DNA of 33,129 bases from Bdellovibrionales bacterium (GTDB taxonomy: Bacteria; Bdellovibrionota; Bdellovibrionia; Bdellovibrionales; UBA1609): NCBI GenBank assembly GCA_028819305.1, contig JAPPLY010000029.1, positions 34,309-67,437 of the forward strand, given 5' to 3'. Each line of letters starts with the position of its first letter. Within the stretch, counting starts at the first letter, position 1. A program made the translations under genes and the position numbers. This document shows, piece after piece, positions 15,782-23,567 of this stretch. The notes under the pieces were generated by a model. That model was not told the origin of the DNA. It searched no databases and was given only the letters and a program-made list of their open reading frames with translations.

Positions 15782-16684
15782 TTGCAATCTATATCTTCTA
15801 ACTCTCTAAATACAAATATTTATATTGATGGATTGAATCTGCATTACTCCCTTGATAATACCCCTTATAAATGGTTGAATGTGAAGGTTCTGACTGAAAA
15901 CATATTAACCTCTTCTTTTCACAAAATAGCAAAAAATAAATATTTTACAGCTATTCCTACAAAAGCAGATTCAGCCTGGAAACATCATCTCTATCTACAG
16001 GTTTTAAAGACACTACGAAATATTGAAATTATATATGGTAAACATAAAAGAAGACGTATCAAAGGAAAATTGATAAAATATGATCCAAAACTAAATAAGG
16101 AAATCATCACTAATAAAACAGTAAAAATTTTTAAACCAGAAGAAAAAGAAACAGATGTAAATATTGCTTCCCATATTGTTTATGATTCTTGTAAAGAAAA
16201 TATTGACTGTGTTGTTTTGTTATCCAATGACACAGATTTGAAAACTCCTTTGAATTTCGTGAAATATAGATTAAAAAAGAAGGTTGTTATTATTACACCA
16301 ACTACATTAACAAGAAGATTTAACAGTTGGTTTGATATATTGGAAAGAGCAGGTTTGGAAAACAGTCGTTCTCGCTTAAATATTACAGAAGAACAATTAT
16401 TTTCCAATCTATTAGATGTTTGGACTAAGTTAGGAAAACAACCTACATATACAGATATGAACAATAAAGAAATTTCAAAATATTCTGCAAAAACTTATGA
16501 AAATAGATTTAAAAGCTGGACTAAAGCTCTCTTGAAATTTGAAAACTTTATGAATAGTACAGATTCAATTCCCAATCCAAATAACAATAAAGATACTAAA
16601 AATCTAACACCATCCAGAGCACCAAATTTAAGAGATAGATACAAAGTTTTAAAAATAGAGATAAAGCTCTTCAGGAGAGAATAG
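15782..16684 (+). CDS. NYN-domain (PIN-like) nuclease fused to a homing-endonuclease-associated repeat
   Basis: The 300-residue product starts at TTG, with GAGG about 8 bases upstream and no alternative ATG before the first motif. The NYN/LabA-like domain covers about 12-190: IYIDGLNLHYS (Asp16), ETDVNIASHIVYD (Asp125) and VVLLSNDTDLKTPL (Asp150, Asp152) supply the acidic metal site. Residues about 202-257 (EEQLFSNLLDVWTKLGKQPT and then KTYENRFKSWTKALLKFENF) match the small repeat usually found next to HNH homing-type nucleases, where it binds DNA. A low-complexity Asn/Lys tail follows. I do not know this combination as a characterised protein. The C-terminus and TAG stop lie in a family-A repeat edge. 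The gene is convergent with purQ and ends the island. Confidence 0.75.
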   Translation: MQSISSNSLNTNIYIDGLNLHYSLDNTPYKWLNVKVLTENILTSSFHKIAKNKYFTAIPTKADSAWKHHLYLQVLKTLRNIEIIYGKHKRRRIKGKLIKYDPKLNKEIITNKTVKIFKPEEKETDVNIASHIVYDSCKENIDCVVLLSNDTDLKTPLNFVKYRLKKKVVIITPTTLTRRFNSWFDILERAGLENSRSRLNITEEQLFSNLLDVWTKLGKQPTYTDMNNKEISKYSAKTYENRFKSWTKALLKFENFMNSTDSIPNPNNNKDTKNLTPSRAPNLRDRYKVLKIEIKLFRRE

Positions 16685-16687
16685 AAG

Positions 16688-17338
16688 TCAAAAAAAAGTC
16701 TTAAAAAAAGAGATACCTGCTGTGCCTCCCATCCATTCCGCCATAGCTCTTTCTGGATGAGGCATCAGACCGGCAACATTTTTTTGTTTATTCATTATTC
16801 CCGCTATACTCTCTAAAGAACCATTAGGGTTTTTTTTGTACTTCCACCAAATCAAACTCTGATCTTGTAACATCTTCATTTTTTCTTCAGAGGCATAAAA
16901 ACGCCCTTCCTTATGAGCAATAGGGATGCACACTGTTTTCTTTATTTGATCTCCCCCCCAAACAGAACAGGAATGTATTAATTCCAACTCCACCCATTTA
17001 TCAATAAAACGCAAAGTTTGATTGACCTGCAAAGTCCCTTCCAACAAACCCGCCTCACACAAAATTTGAAAACCATTGCATATTCCCAAAATCGGTCTTC
17101 CCGCTTCCGCTGCTTTATAAATATCCTGCATAGCCTGAGAATGAACCGCCAAAGCCCCAGCTCGCAAATAGTCCCCATAGGAAAAACCCCCTGGTAAAAT
17201 AAAAGCGGAATAATCTTTAGGTGAGAAACGATCTGCGTGTCCTATTGTTTTTACAGGGTAGTGTAAAAGCTTTATAGCTTTTACCACATCCTGATCACAT
17301 TGGGTTCCTGGAAAACGCACCACAGCTACAGGTTTCAT
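16688..17338 (-). CDS. purQ: Phosphoribosylformylglycinamidine synthase glutaminase subunit PurQ
   Basis: PurQ supplies ammonia from glutamine to PurL in the fourth step of purine synthesis. The class I amidotransferase features are all visible: oxyanion region ILPGGFSYGDYLRAGA, nucleophile Cys87 in GICNGFQIL, and the MPHPERAM motif with His194 and Glu196. At 216 residues it is of normal length. It starts 2 bases after the purS stop, so the pair is coupled. No purL follows; the next gene is the convergent NYN gene of the accessory island, 3 bases beyond the stop. Confidence 0.96.
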   Translation of the reverse strand: MKPVAVVRFPGTQCDQDVVKAIKLLHYPVKTIGHADRFSPKDYSAFILPGGFSYGDYLRAGALAVHSQAMQDIYKAAEAGRPILGICNGFQILCEAGLLEGTLQVNQTLRFIDKWVELELIHSCSVWGGDQIKKTVCIPIAHKEGRFYASEEKMKMLQDQSLIWWKYKKNPNGSLESIAGIMNKQKNVAGLMPHPERAMAEWMGGTAGISFFKTFF

Positions 17339-17340
17339 AG

Positions 17341-17610
17341 CTATTGACCCTTTTTCACCACAGGATCCTCAGACAAAACTTCTAACTCATAACTTTCTAC
17401 AAGAGAATTACATAACACCGATTCAGCCATTTTTTTAGCTTGCTCTAAAATTTCTTCTTTATTATTTCCACTCACTTTTAATTCTAAAAATTTGCCATAC
17501 CGACAATCTTCAATGGAATAATCTCGACGCTTTAAAGTTTCTGCAATAGCCCTGCCCTGCACATCCAATACTTCCTCTTTAAGTAAAATTTTAACTCCGA
17601 TAATCATCAT
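17341..17610 (-). CDS. purS: Phosphoribosylformylglycinamidine synthase subunit PurS
   Basis: The 89-residue product shows the PurS pattern: VKILLKEEVLDVQGRAIAET, then EDCRYGKFLELKVSG. PurS bridges PurQ and the small-type PurL and helps ammonia channelling, so the organism should have a three-subunit FGAM synthase. It lies directly before purQ. The distance from purC (about 150 bases) is filled by a family-B repeat. Confidence 0.92.
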   Translation of the reverse strand: MMIIGVKILLKEEVLDVQGRAIAETLKRRDYSIEDCRYGKFLELKVSGNNKEEILEQAKKMAESVLCNSLVESYELEVLSEDPVVKKGQ

Positions 17611-17679
17611 TTACACCTCTCTTTTGCTTACATCCGCCATAGTACCAAGAGCAAAGTCCGTCTTATACCCATCAATTAT

Positions 17680-17763
17680 GATCCCTGTTTCCACGGGGAC
17701 AAGCTTTTTCGTAACTTTTCGGTTCTTTCCTTCAGGATAGCCAAACCTTTAAATCTGGTATTT
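17680..17763 (-). repeat. Interspersed repeat family B between purC and purS
   Basis: CCCTGTTTCCACGGGGACAA is followed by GCTTTTTCGTAACTTTTCGG and ends near AAACCTTTAAATCTGG. The copy at 32365-32463 has the same order (CGTTTCCACGGGAACAAGC, TTTTCCGTAACTGTTC, GCCTTTAAATCC) but contains an extra hairpin. It is followed directly by a family-A-like core that runs into the purC 3' end. Confidence 0.7.
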
Positions 17764-18579
17764 TCAAACCTTGTCCTTGCGAAGCTTGTCCTCGTAAAAG
17801 CGGACAGCGGGGAACGATCGGTATAACAAATCATGCACTTTTTTATATGATTCCTCAATGCCACCTAAATTCAACCGAAACCGATCTTTATCCATTCTAT
17901 CTCCCGTCTTTTTGTCCCACAAACGACAGGAATCACAAGAAATTTCATCCCCTAGTAAAAATCTATTTTTGGAATTGAGATTTTCCCGATGAAGAGAGCC
18001 ATCCACTTCCTCTGGCTTTTCTTTTCCAAATTCCAACTTAAAATCAATTAATTCCAAGCCTGCTGAATCAAAAAAAGTTTTTAATTTGTCATTGACCCGT
18101 AAAGCTTGTGTTTTTAAAAATTCCACTTCCTCCCCATCAGAAACAAAACCAAAAGCTAAAGCTTGCTCCGAGCTAACAAAAGGATCACCTAGCTCATCCT
18201 GTTTATAATAAAACTCCACTAAAGGAGAGGGAAGAGGTCGGCCTTCCGAAAATTGAAATTTTCGAGCTGTGGAACCGGCCAGACGATTCCTCACCACTAC
18301 CTCCAAAGGTATTATCTCCAATTTTCGGCAAACCATTCCGGTATTATTTACATCCGCCATCCAGTGATTTTCTATTTCCTCTCCCTTTAGAAAACGAAAA
18401 ATCAAAGAACTCATATCCCTGTTTAAAGCTCCCTTTCCTTTAAAGGAAGATGTTTTTTTTCCATTAAAAGCTGTTAAGTCATCCTTAAATTCCATCCACA
18501 CCAAAGCCGGGTGATTTTGAATAGCATAAATACTCTTACCCTTCCCTTTATGTAAAAAATCCCCTTTTATCCACTTCAT
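17764..18579 (-). CDS. purC: Phosphoribosylaminoimidazole-succinocarboxamide synthase PurC
   Basis: PurC couples CAIR and aspartate to give SAICAR. Recognisable elements are GKGKSIYA near the start, DDLTAFNGKK, PLEVVVRNRLAGS, LIDFKLEFG, GDEISCDSCRLWD and MDKDRFRLNLGG. I use the ATG at 18579 (271 residues) with GAGGA about 8 bases upstream, instead of a TTG at 18594 that overlaps that ribosome site. The normal family C-terminus should end soon after ESYKKVHDLLY. The last 18 residues (RSFPAVRFYEDKLRKDKV) are encoded by an interspersed repeat, so the end is probably an acquired extension. The substrate-binding core looks intact. Confidence 0.93.
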   Translation of the reverse strand: MKWIKGDFLHKGKGKSIYAIQNHPALVWMEFKDDLTAFNGKKTSSFKGKGALNRDMSSLIFRFLKGEEIENHWMADVNNTGMVCRKLEIIPLEVVVRNRLAGSTARKFQFSEGRPLPSPLVEFYYKQDELGDPFVSSEQALAFGFVSDGEEVEFLKTQALRVNDKLKTFFDSAGLELIDFKLEFGKEKPEEVDGSLHRENLNSKNRFLLGDEISCDSCRLWDKKTGDRMDKDRFRLNLGGIEESYKKVHDLLYRSFPAVRFYEDKLRKDKV

Positions 18580-18619
18580 TTTATCATTCCTCAAAATTTA
18601 TACCAATCCAGTATAACCC

Positions 18620-19927
18620 TTATTGCACTTGTACTCGTTTTAAAACTTCCGTTACCTGTAAAGAGATCTGCTTCTTTCTTTTTTCCAGAGAAAATTTTTG
18701 CTTTATCTCATCCGGGCTAAGATATTTCAAAATATCTGTGTTTTCCAATAACCGGTCTTGCAGGGACTCTCCCCGTCTTAAATTAAAACTAATAGATTGA
18801 ATCAATTTATAAGCGGAGGAACGAGGCATACCTTTTTGAACCAGACAGGTTAAAAGTAAAGAAGAAAACACAACCCCTCCTCCTGACTGCAAATTCTCTA
18901 GCATGCGTTTTTCATCAACATGTAAATCCTGAATGACTTCCACCATACGATTTAAAGCAAAATCACATAAAATAAAAGCAGAAGGAAAAATCTCCCTCTC
19001 CACAGAAGAATGAGAAATATCCCTTTCATGCCATAAAACAATATTTTCTAAAGCAGAGGATACATAAGAACGCAACAGGCGAGAAAGACCAGTCACATTT
19101 TCAGAGTAAATGGGGTTTTTCTTATGAGGCATAGCACTGGAACCCATCTGCCCGGGAGCAAAGCCCTCAGACACCTCCCCTACTTCTGATCTTTGCAGGT
19201 GACGGATTTCCACTGCCAAACGCTCCAAACCACTAGCTGTCAGAGCTAAAGACAAAATAACTTCCGCGTGACGATCTCTTGGTACCACCTGCGTAGCTAC
19301 CGGTTCCGCAGAAAGCCCTAACACGGTACACACCTTTTGTTCTAATTCTGGAGGTAGTGTCCCGTAAGCTCCTACAGCACCACTTAATTTCCCCACTAAA
19401 GCCTGTTGAACAGCTCGAAAAAATCTCTGTTCGTTCCTCTCCAGTTCCATTAAAAAACCGGCCAACTTAAGCCCAAAAGTAATAGGTTCCGCTAGCCTCC
19501 CATGAGTCCGACCACAACAAAGGGCCTCCTTATATTTTTTTGCCTGTTCCCACAATGTTTTTTTTAAACATCCAAAAGATTTTTTTAATACGGAAGAAGC
19601 TTCACGGATCAATAAAGCCAAAGCCGAGTCCAATACATCAGAGGAAGTTAAACCAAAATGGACATAGGCTCCGGCCGGTTCTCCCACTTGAGTAGCTACT
19701 TCTTGCACAAATGCTGTAACATCATGCCGTGTCTTTTTTTCATTTTTTAATATATTTTCTATTTGAAAATGAGCTTTTTTCTGAATAATCTGAGCGACAT
19801 CAGAGGGAATTAGTTTTATTTCGCCCTGGCACTGAGCAACAGCTTTTTCCACCTCCAACATTTTTCTGAACTTATTCTCCTGAGTCCATACACAACCCAT
19901 TTCTTTTCTTGTATATCTTTCCAGCAC
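18620..19927 (-). CDS. purB: Adenylosuccinate lyase PurB
   Basis: A complete 435-residue adenylosuccinate lyase, which acts on SAICAR (step 8 of IMP synthesis) and on adenylosuccinate on the way to AMP. The flexible signature loop SSAMPHKKNP (Ser263, Ser264, Met266, Lys269) is present, as are the VHFGLTSSDVLDSA region and the CGRTHGRLAEPITFGLK segment with its active-site His. Translation starts at GTG, with AAGGA about 10 bases upstream. It is the first gene of a purB-purC-purS-purQ run on this strand, with 40 bases to purC. Confidence 0.95.
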   Translation of the reverse strand: MLERYTRKEMGCVWTQENKFRKMLEVEKAVAQCQGEIKLIPSDVAQIIQKKAHFQIENILKNEKKTRHDVTAFVQEVATQVGEPAGAYVHFGLTSSDVLDSALALLIREASSVLKKSFGCLKKTLWEQAKKYKEALCCGRTHGRLAEPITFGLKLAGFLMELERNEQRFFRAVQQALVGKLSGAVGAYGTLPPELEQKVCTVLGLSAEPVATQVVPRDRHAEVILSLALTASGLERLAVEIRHLQRSEVGEVSEGFAPGQMGSSAMPHKKNPIYSENVTGLSRLLRSYVSSALENIVLWHERDISHSSVEREIFPSAFILCDFALNRMVEVIQDLHVDEKRMLENLQSGGGVVFSSLLLTCLVQKGMPRSSAYKLIQSISFNLRRGESLQDRLLENTDILKYLSPDEIKQKFSLEKRKKQISLQVTEVLKRVQVQ

Positions 19928-20315
19928 CTTCGCATTCCTTTTTTAGATGGCCTTACCTCTTTTAAAATAGTACTTTATACGATCCGTTTTGAAAAGGGAG
20001 GTTTTTCAAATGTAAATACTTACTCCTCCCAATGATAAGAATAGAAAACCACAAAATCTTGTCCCCGCAGAAGCGAGGATTAAACAAGATCAGTATATTA
20101 TGTCATTAAAAACAAATTTCCAAATTGAGAATAAAAAAGTATCATAAATTACTATAATAAACTATCAAGAATAATCTTTTTAAAAAACAAGCCTCTAAAT
20201 ATTCACATCTCCAGATGAATCCTGTTTTTTATATAATCTTTAAAAGGTGTAACACCAGAGAATTATAAGTTATTAAGATTATTTATTGCATCGTGTTGTG
20301 TTGAAGTCAGTATCT
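19928..20315. other. Spacer upstream of purB and downstream of the pseudopilin gene
   Basis: This AT-rich spacer has no gene. It contains GGGAGG and CCTCCC arms (about 19997-20036) separated by about 23 bases, and a short family-B-like palindrome TTGTCCCCGCAGAAGCGAGG (from about 20058). I looked for a purine riboswitch pattern before purB and did not find one. Confidence 0.4.
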
Positions 20316-23141
20316 TTACTCTTTGGCCTTTTGTTGAGCCTCTTCTATATTCTTCAGTTTTGTTTCTAACTGTGTGATCTTTCTTTGTTGCAATGTAAGG
20401 GCTTTTTGTTGAAAACGAATGAGGGTATTTAATTTATTTATCTCCTCTTGATTGTTTTCAGATGCCTTTATTGCCCCTCCTATTTTCTCACCCAGATGAG
20501 ATAACTGTGTGGAATTCTCCTCCGACATCTTTTTTTGAGATTGAACCTTTAAATCCACACTCTGTATCTTTTGTACTATCATCTCCTGTAATTTCTCTTT
20601 CTCTTTTGCCCATATCCCTTTTATATCCTCTATTTGACTTGCAACGGCTTTTATTTGCTCTGTCAGTTTGTTTAGGGCCAACAAAGTGTTTTCTTTAAAA
20701 CCTTCAAACTTGATAATTAAGGCTTTTATAGCTGCCCAAAAGGTTCCGTAAATAGAAGGCCAATCCGGCATAGAAGGAGCATCTTTATCTTTAATCTGAA
20801 GATAATTAGGCAGCTCCTCAGAAATAAAACCCATACGACTCTTATTCGGGTGATCCTCTTTGTACTCATAAGTATATAAAGGGGTCTTTTTTATATCTTC
20901 ATAAGCTCTTTCAAAGTTTTTAAATTTTTTGATGTTTTTCTTATACTCCCGAGAGGAAGGGATAACTGGAGCGGGACAACCCGTACCGGTACAGATAAAT
21001 CCTCCTGAAACCTCAAGTCCCCCTGTATGTACAGTCAGTTTTTGTGCACTTTCTAAAGTCCCGTGAATAACAACCCCGGGAGAGGAGGGAATGGAAGGAC
21101 TGGAGGAAGGAGCCGTATTTATTTTTCCTAAAATTAAATCCCCTATATTGAGTTGGTTACTTCCTGTTTTGATTATCCCAGCACGGGAACCAGATCCAGG
21201 TGGCCCTACATTATCCCCTATATATATGTTTCTGTTACCTGAACTGTGGTTCCCAGTTTCTCTTCCAATAAAGGTATTTTTTTCACCTATAGTATTGTAA
21301 CTACCAGCACTATGCCCTATAAAAGTATTATATTTACCACTAGTGTTACTAACACCAGTACTGCGTCCTCCTATAAAGACATTATATTTACCCGTGGTAT
21401 TGCTCCGCCCAGTCTCTGCCCCTACGAATACATTCTGTTCACCTGTGGTATTATAGAAACCAGACATATCTCCAATGAAGGTATTATAATCTCCTGTGCA
21501 GTTCACAGACCAAGTTTTTCTTTCTGCTTCACCAGCTGCACTACCCCATAAGTGTGTAAATGGAGTGGGAGAGTTGCAAAACCCTGCCATGCTTCCTAAG
21601 AACACATTGTTGTGACCTGTCCCATAAAGTCCCCCGGCAAAGGATCCCACCATAGTATTATAACTCTCTTCATTAAAACTTCCTGCTCTCCCACCTACAT
21701 AAATATTATGATTAGATATTTGATTATATTTTCCAGCCGATTGTCCTATGAAAACATTCCAAATTGATGTTTGATTAAACATACCAGCACCAATCCCTAT
21801 AAAGGTATTAAAAAAACCTGTAGTCGTATCACGACCCGCCATATTTCCTATAAAGATATTATTATGACCTGTAGTCACAAATTTACCCGCCTGTGGTCCT
21901 ATAAAAGTATTATTAAAACCGAGTGTGTTGTTAAAACCGGTATGATATCCTATAAAAGTATTATTACTACCCGGCTTCTTCCACAACGGAGCGGTGGGAG
22001 TAGTGTTATCTCCTGTATTTGCCCTTCCAGCACTATATCCTATAAAAACATTCCTTATACCAAATTCATTAGAAAGACCTACTTCATTGCCTATAAAGAT
22101 ATTTTCATTGCCAGCCGTATTATGATAGCCGGCTCTATTACCTATAAAGAGATTATTCTCAGCCTGAGTATTAGAGTACCCTGCGCTCTCACCTATAAAA
22201 ATATTTTTGATCCCGGTTGTATTGGAATAGCCCGATTGAAAACCAAAAAAATGATTCCTGCTTCCTATCGTATTAGAGTATCCCGCCTGATAACCCATAA
22301 AAGTATTGAAAGACCCATCCTGATTGGGTGCCGAACCGGTTACCGTATTTAAACCCGATTCAAATCCAAAAGCGGTCATAGTGCTCACTTGTATTTTTGA
22401 TGTGCCACCACAACCTACTAAAGCACGACCTTTTCCTACCTTACTTAAATTAGAAAGCTTTTTTACACTGACATTATAAGTATCTAAAGAGGTTGTCAGG
22501 GAGGGTTCTTCTAAATCCACCGTATAACAAGATATATTATCCCCGCCCACGCAATTTAAAGTATCACAAGTTAAAACATCAGGGGTAACTCCTACATTTT
22601 CCAACCTATAATCCAGATCACACTCCAAAAAATAACAGCCACTCGTATCGCCACTCGTGCAGGCACCTCCCTCCAATGTGTTTAAATCCTGCATATTCTT
22701 TTTACTGTAATACACCACAAATTTTCTATTCACTGTCGCCATCTTTGGGTCCTCACTCGCATTCCCCGTAAGCTCCAATTTCACAATGTCTAAATTCCCC
22801 TTAAAAAGCTCCCCTTCCTCCAATAAAGCCACACCATCTTGCTCCAATTTACTAATCGTACCTATTCCTTTTTGACTATCATTACCAGTAAGCCTTCCCG
22901 TTTCCGGCTTTAAATTGGCCTTACAGTGATTGTCATTTGTGAGAATGTTATTTACGGCAATTCGTAATTCCTGCTCAGAAAAGGTCCCTCTTACCACCTG
23001 AGAAGACTGTATAGAAACAGTGGCTAATTGTATGGTCCCAAAAGTAATAACCGCCATCAAACCTACTACTACCAGAATCTCCAATAAGGAAAATCCACCT
23101 TTGTTTTTATACTGAACCAGTATAGAAATAGGACCCTTCAT
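20316..23141 (-). CDS. Type IV pseudopilin-like protein with beta-repeat stalk and C-terminal S74 chaperone domain
   Basis: The 941-residue fusion has three parts. Residues 1-40 are a class III (type IV pilin) signal: KGG, then FSLLEILVVVGLM, with Phe17 as +1 and Glu21 as +5. After a pilin-like globular part with several Cys (to about 260), about 20 degenerate repeats of 14-17 residues on the pattern N-x-F-I-G-x-x-x-G-x-x-N-T run to about 680, typical of trimeric beta-structured stalks. From about Ser729 (SSREYKKNIKKF) comes a Peptidase_S74 intramolecular chaperone domain, followed by long coiled coils to the end. In phage tail spikes S74 trimerises the fibre and cleaves itself off before its Ser. 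A pilin-like anchor could export or tether such a fibre. Similar proteins occur in predatory or host-associated bacteria; a role in attachment is inference. Confidence 0.85.
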   Translation of the reverse strand: MKGPISILVQYKNKGGFSLLEILVVVGLMAVITFGTIQLATVSIQSSQVVRGTFSEQELRIAVNNILTNDNHCKANLKPETGRLTGNDSQKGIGTISKLEQDGVALLEEGELFKGNLDIVKLELTGNASEDPKMATVNRKFVVYYSKKNMQDLNTLEGGACTSGDTSGCYFLECDLDYRLENVGVTPDVLTCDTLNCVGGDNISCYTVDLEEPSLTTSLDTYNVSVKKLSNLSKVGKGRALVGCGGTSKIQVSTMTAFGFESGLNTVTGSAPNQDGSFNTFMGYQAGYSNTIGSRNHFFGFQSGYSNTTGIKNIFIGESAGYSNTQAENNLFIGNRAGYHNTAGNENIFIGNEVGLSNEFGIRNVFIGYSAGRANTGDNTTPTAPLWKKPGSNNTFIGYHTGFNNTLGFNNTFIGPQAGKFVTTGHNNIFIGNMAGRDTTTGFFNTFIGIGAGMFNQTSIWNVFIGQSAGKYNQISNHNIYVGGRAGSFNEESYNTMVGSFAGGLYGTGHNNVFLGSMAGFCNSPTPFTHLWGSAAGEAERKTWSVNCTGDYNTFIGDMSGFYNTTGEQNVFVGAETGRSNTTGKYNVFIGGRSTGVSNTSGKYNTFIGHSAGSYNTIGEKNTFIGRETGNHSSGNRNIYIGDNVGPPGSGSRAGIIKTGSNQLNIGDLILGKINTAPSSSPSIPSSPGVVIHGTLESAQKLTVHTGGLEVSGGFICTGTGCPAPVIPSSREYKKNIKKFKNFERAYEDIKKTPLYTYEYKEDHPNKSRMGFISEELPNYLQIKDKDAPSMPDWPSIYGTFWAAIKALIIKFEGFKENTLLALNKLTEQIKAVASQIEDIKGIWAKEKEKLQEMIVQKIQSVDLKVQSQKKMSEENSTQLSHLGEKIGGAIKASENNQEEINKLNTLIRFQQKALTLQQRKITQLETKLKNIEEAQQKAKE

Positions 23142-23204
23142 AGTCCCCTCTTTCTTAAGTGAGTTTTGTGTTTTTCCACTTAAATAAAGTAAGCTTTTCG
23201 GTAA

Positions 23205-23268
23205 GAAAATATAAGGAGTAAAAGTAAGTCAGCACCCCTGTTCCTAACCTTTTACTTCTTATATTCTC
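23205..23268. repeat. Long hairpin upstream of the pseudopilin gene
   Basis: TATAAGGAGTAAAAG (about 23210-23224) pairs with CTTTTACTTCTTATA (about 23249-23263), 14 of 15, and partly further out, with a loop of about 25 bases. The arm plus AAGTAAGTC resembles the family-A element at 30259 (AGGGGGTAAAAGTGAGTC). The rest of 23142-23567 has no gene and no clear promoter that I could fix. Confidence 0.5.
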
Positions 23269-23567
23269 CTAATTTAATATAATGCTTACTCGGAGAATCT
23301 GTTATAAACTAAAGCTTTTATTGTATATAAATGATAACTGAAGTCTATATATGAGAAAAAAATCTTGAAAAATACCTCCAACTCCCCTCCCCCTACTTAT
23401 CCAGATTCAATTATTTTGTTTAAAAAACAACTAACAAAACCTGCACCTACTTTTTTCAACTGATAAACTCAAGAAAATTTATGCCCTTTTACTGATTTTC
23501 AGCAAAATACGAAACAACAAAATCCATACTTATATCTCTTCCGATACTAATATCCGCCACTATGACA

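Noticed and set aside
17676-17864. Minus-strand frame of 62 residues overlapping the purC end
   Set aside because: It is made of family A/B repeat sequence in another frame of purC.
19928-20315. Purine riboswitch upstream of purB
   Set aside because: No conserved loop-loop core or pairing pattern could be found by eye; only a short GGGAGG/CCTCCC pair is present.
21771-22352. Open frame of 193 residues on the plus strand
   Set aside because: It is antisense to the repeat stalk of the pseudopilin-like gene and owes its openness to the repetitive codons; low-complexity translation and no ribosome site.
20980-22400. Regularly spaced repeats resembling a CRISPR array
   Set aside because: The periodicity comes from degenerate codons of the N-x-F-I-G protein repeats; units are 42-51 bases, diverged and in frame, not identical repeats with unique spacers.
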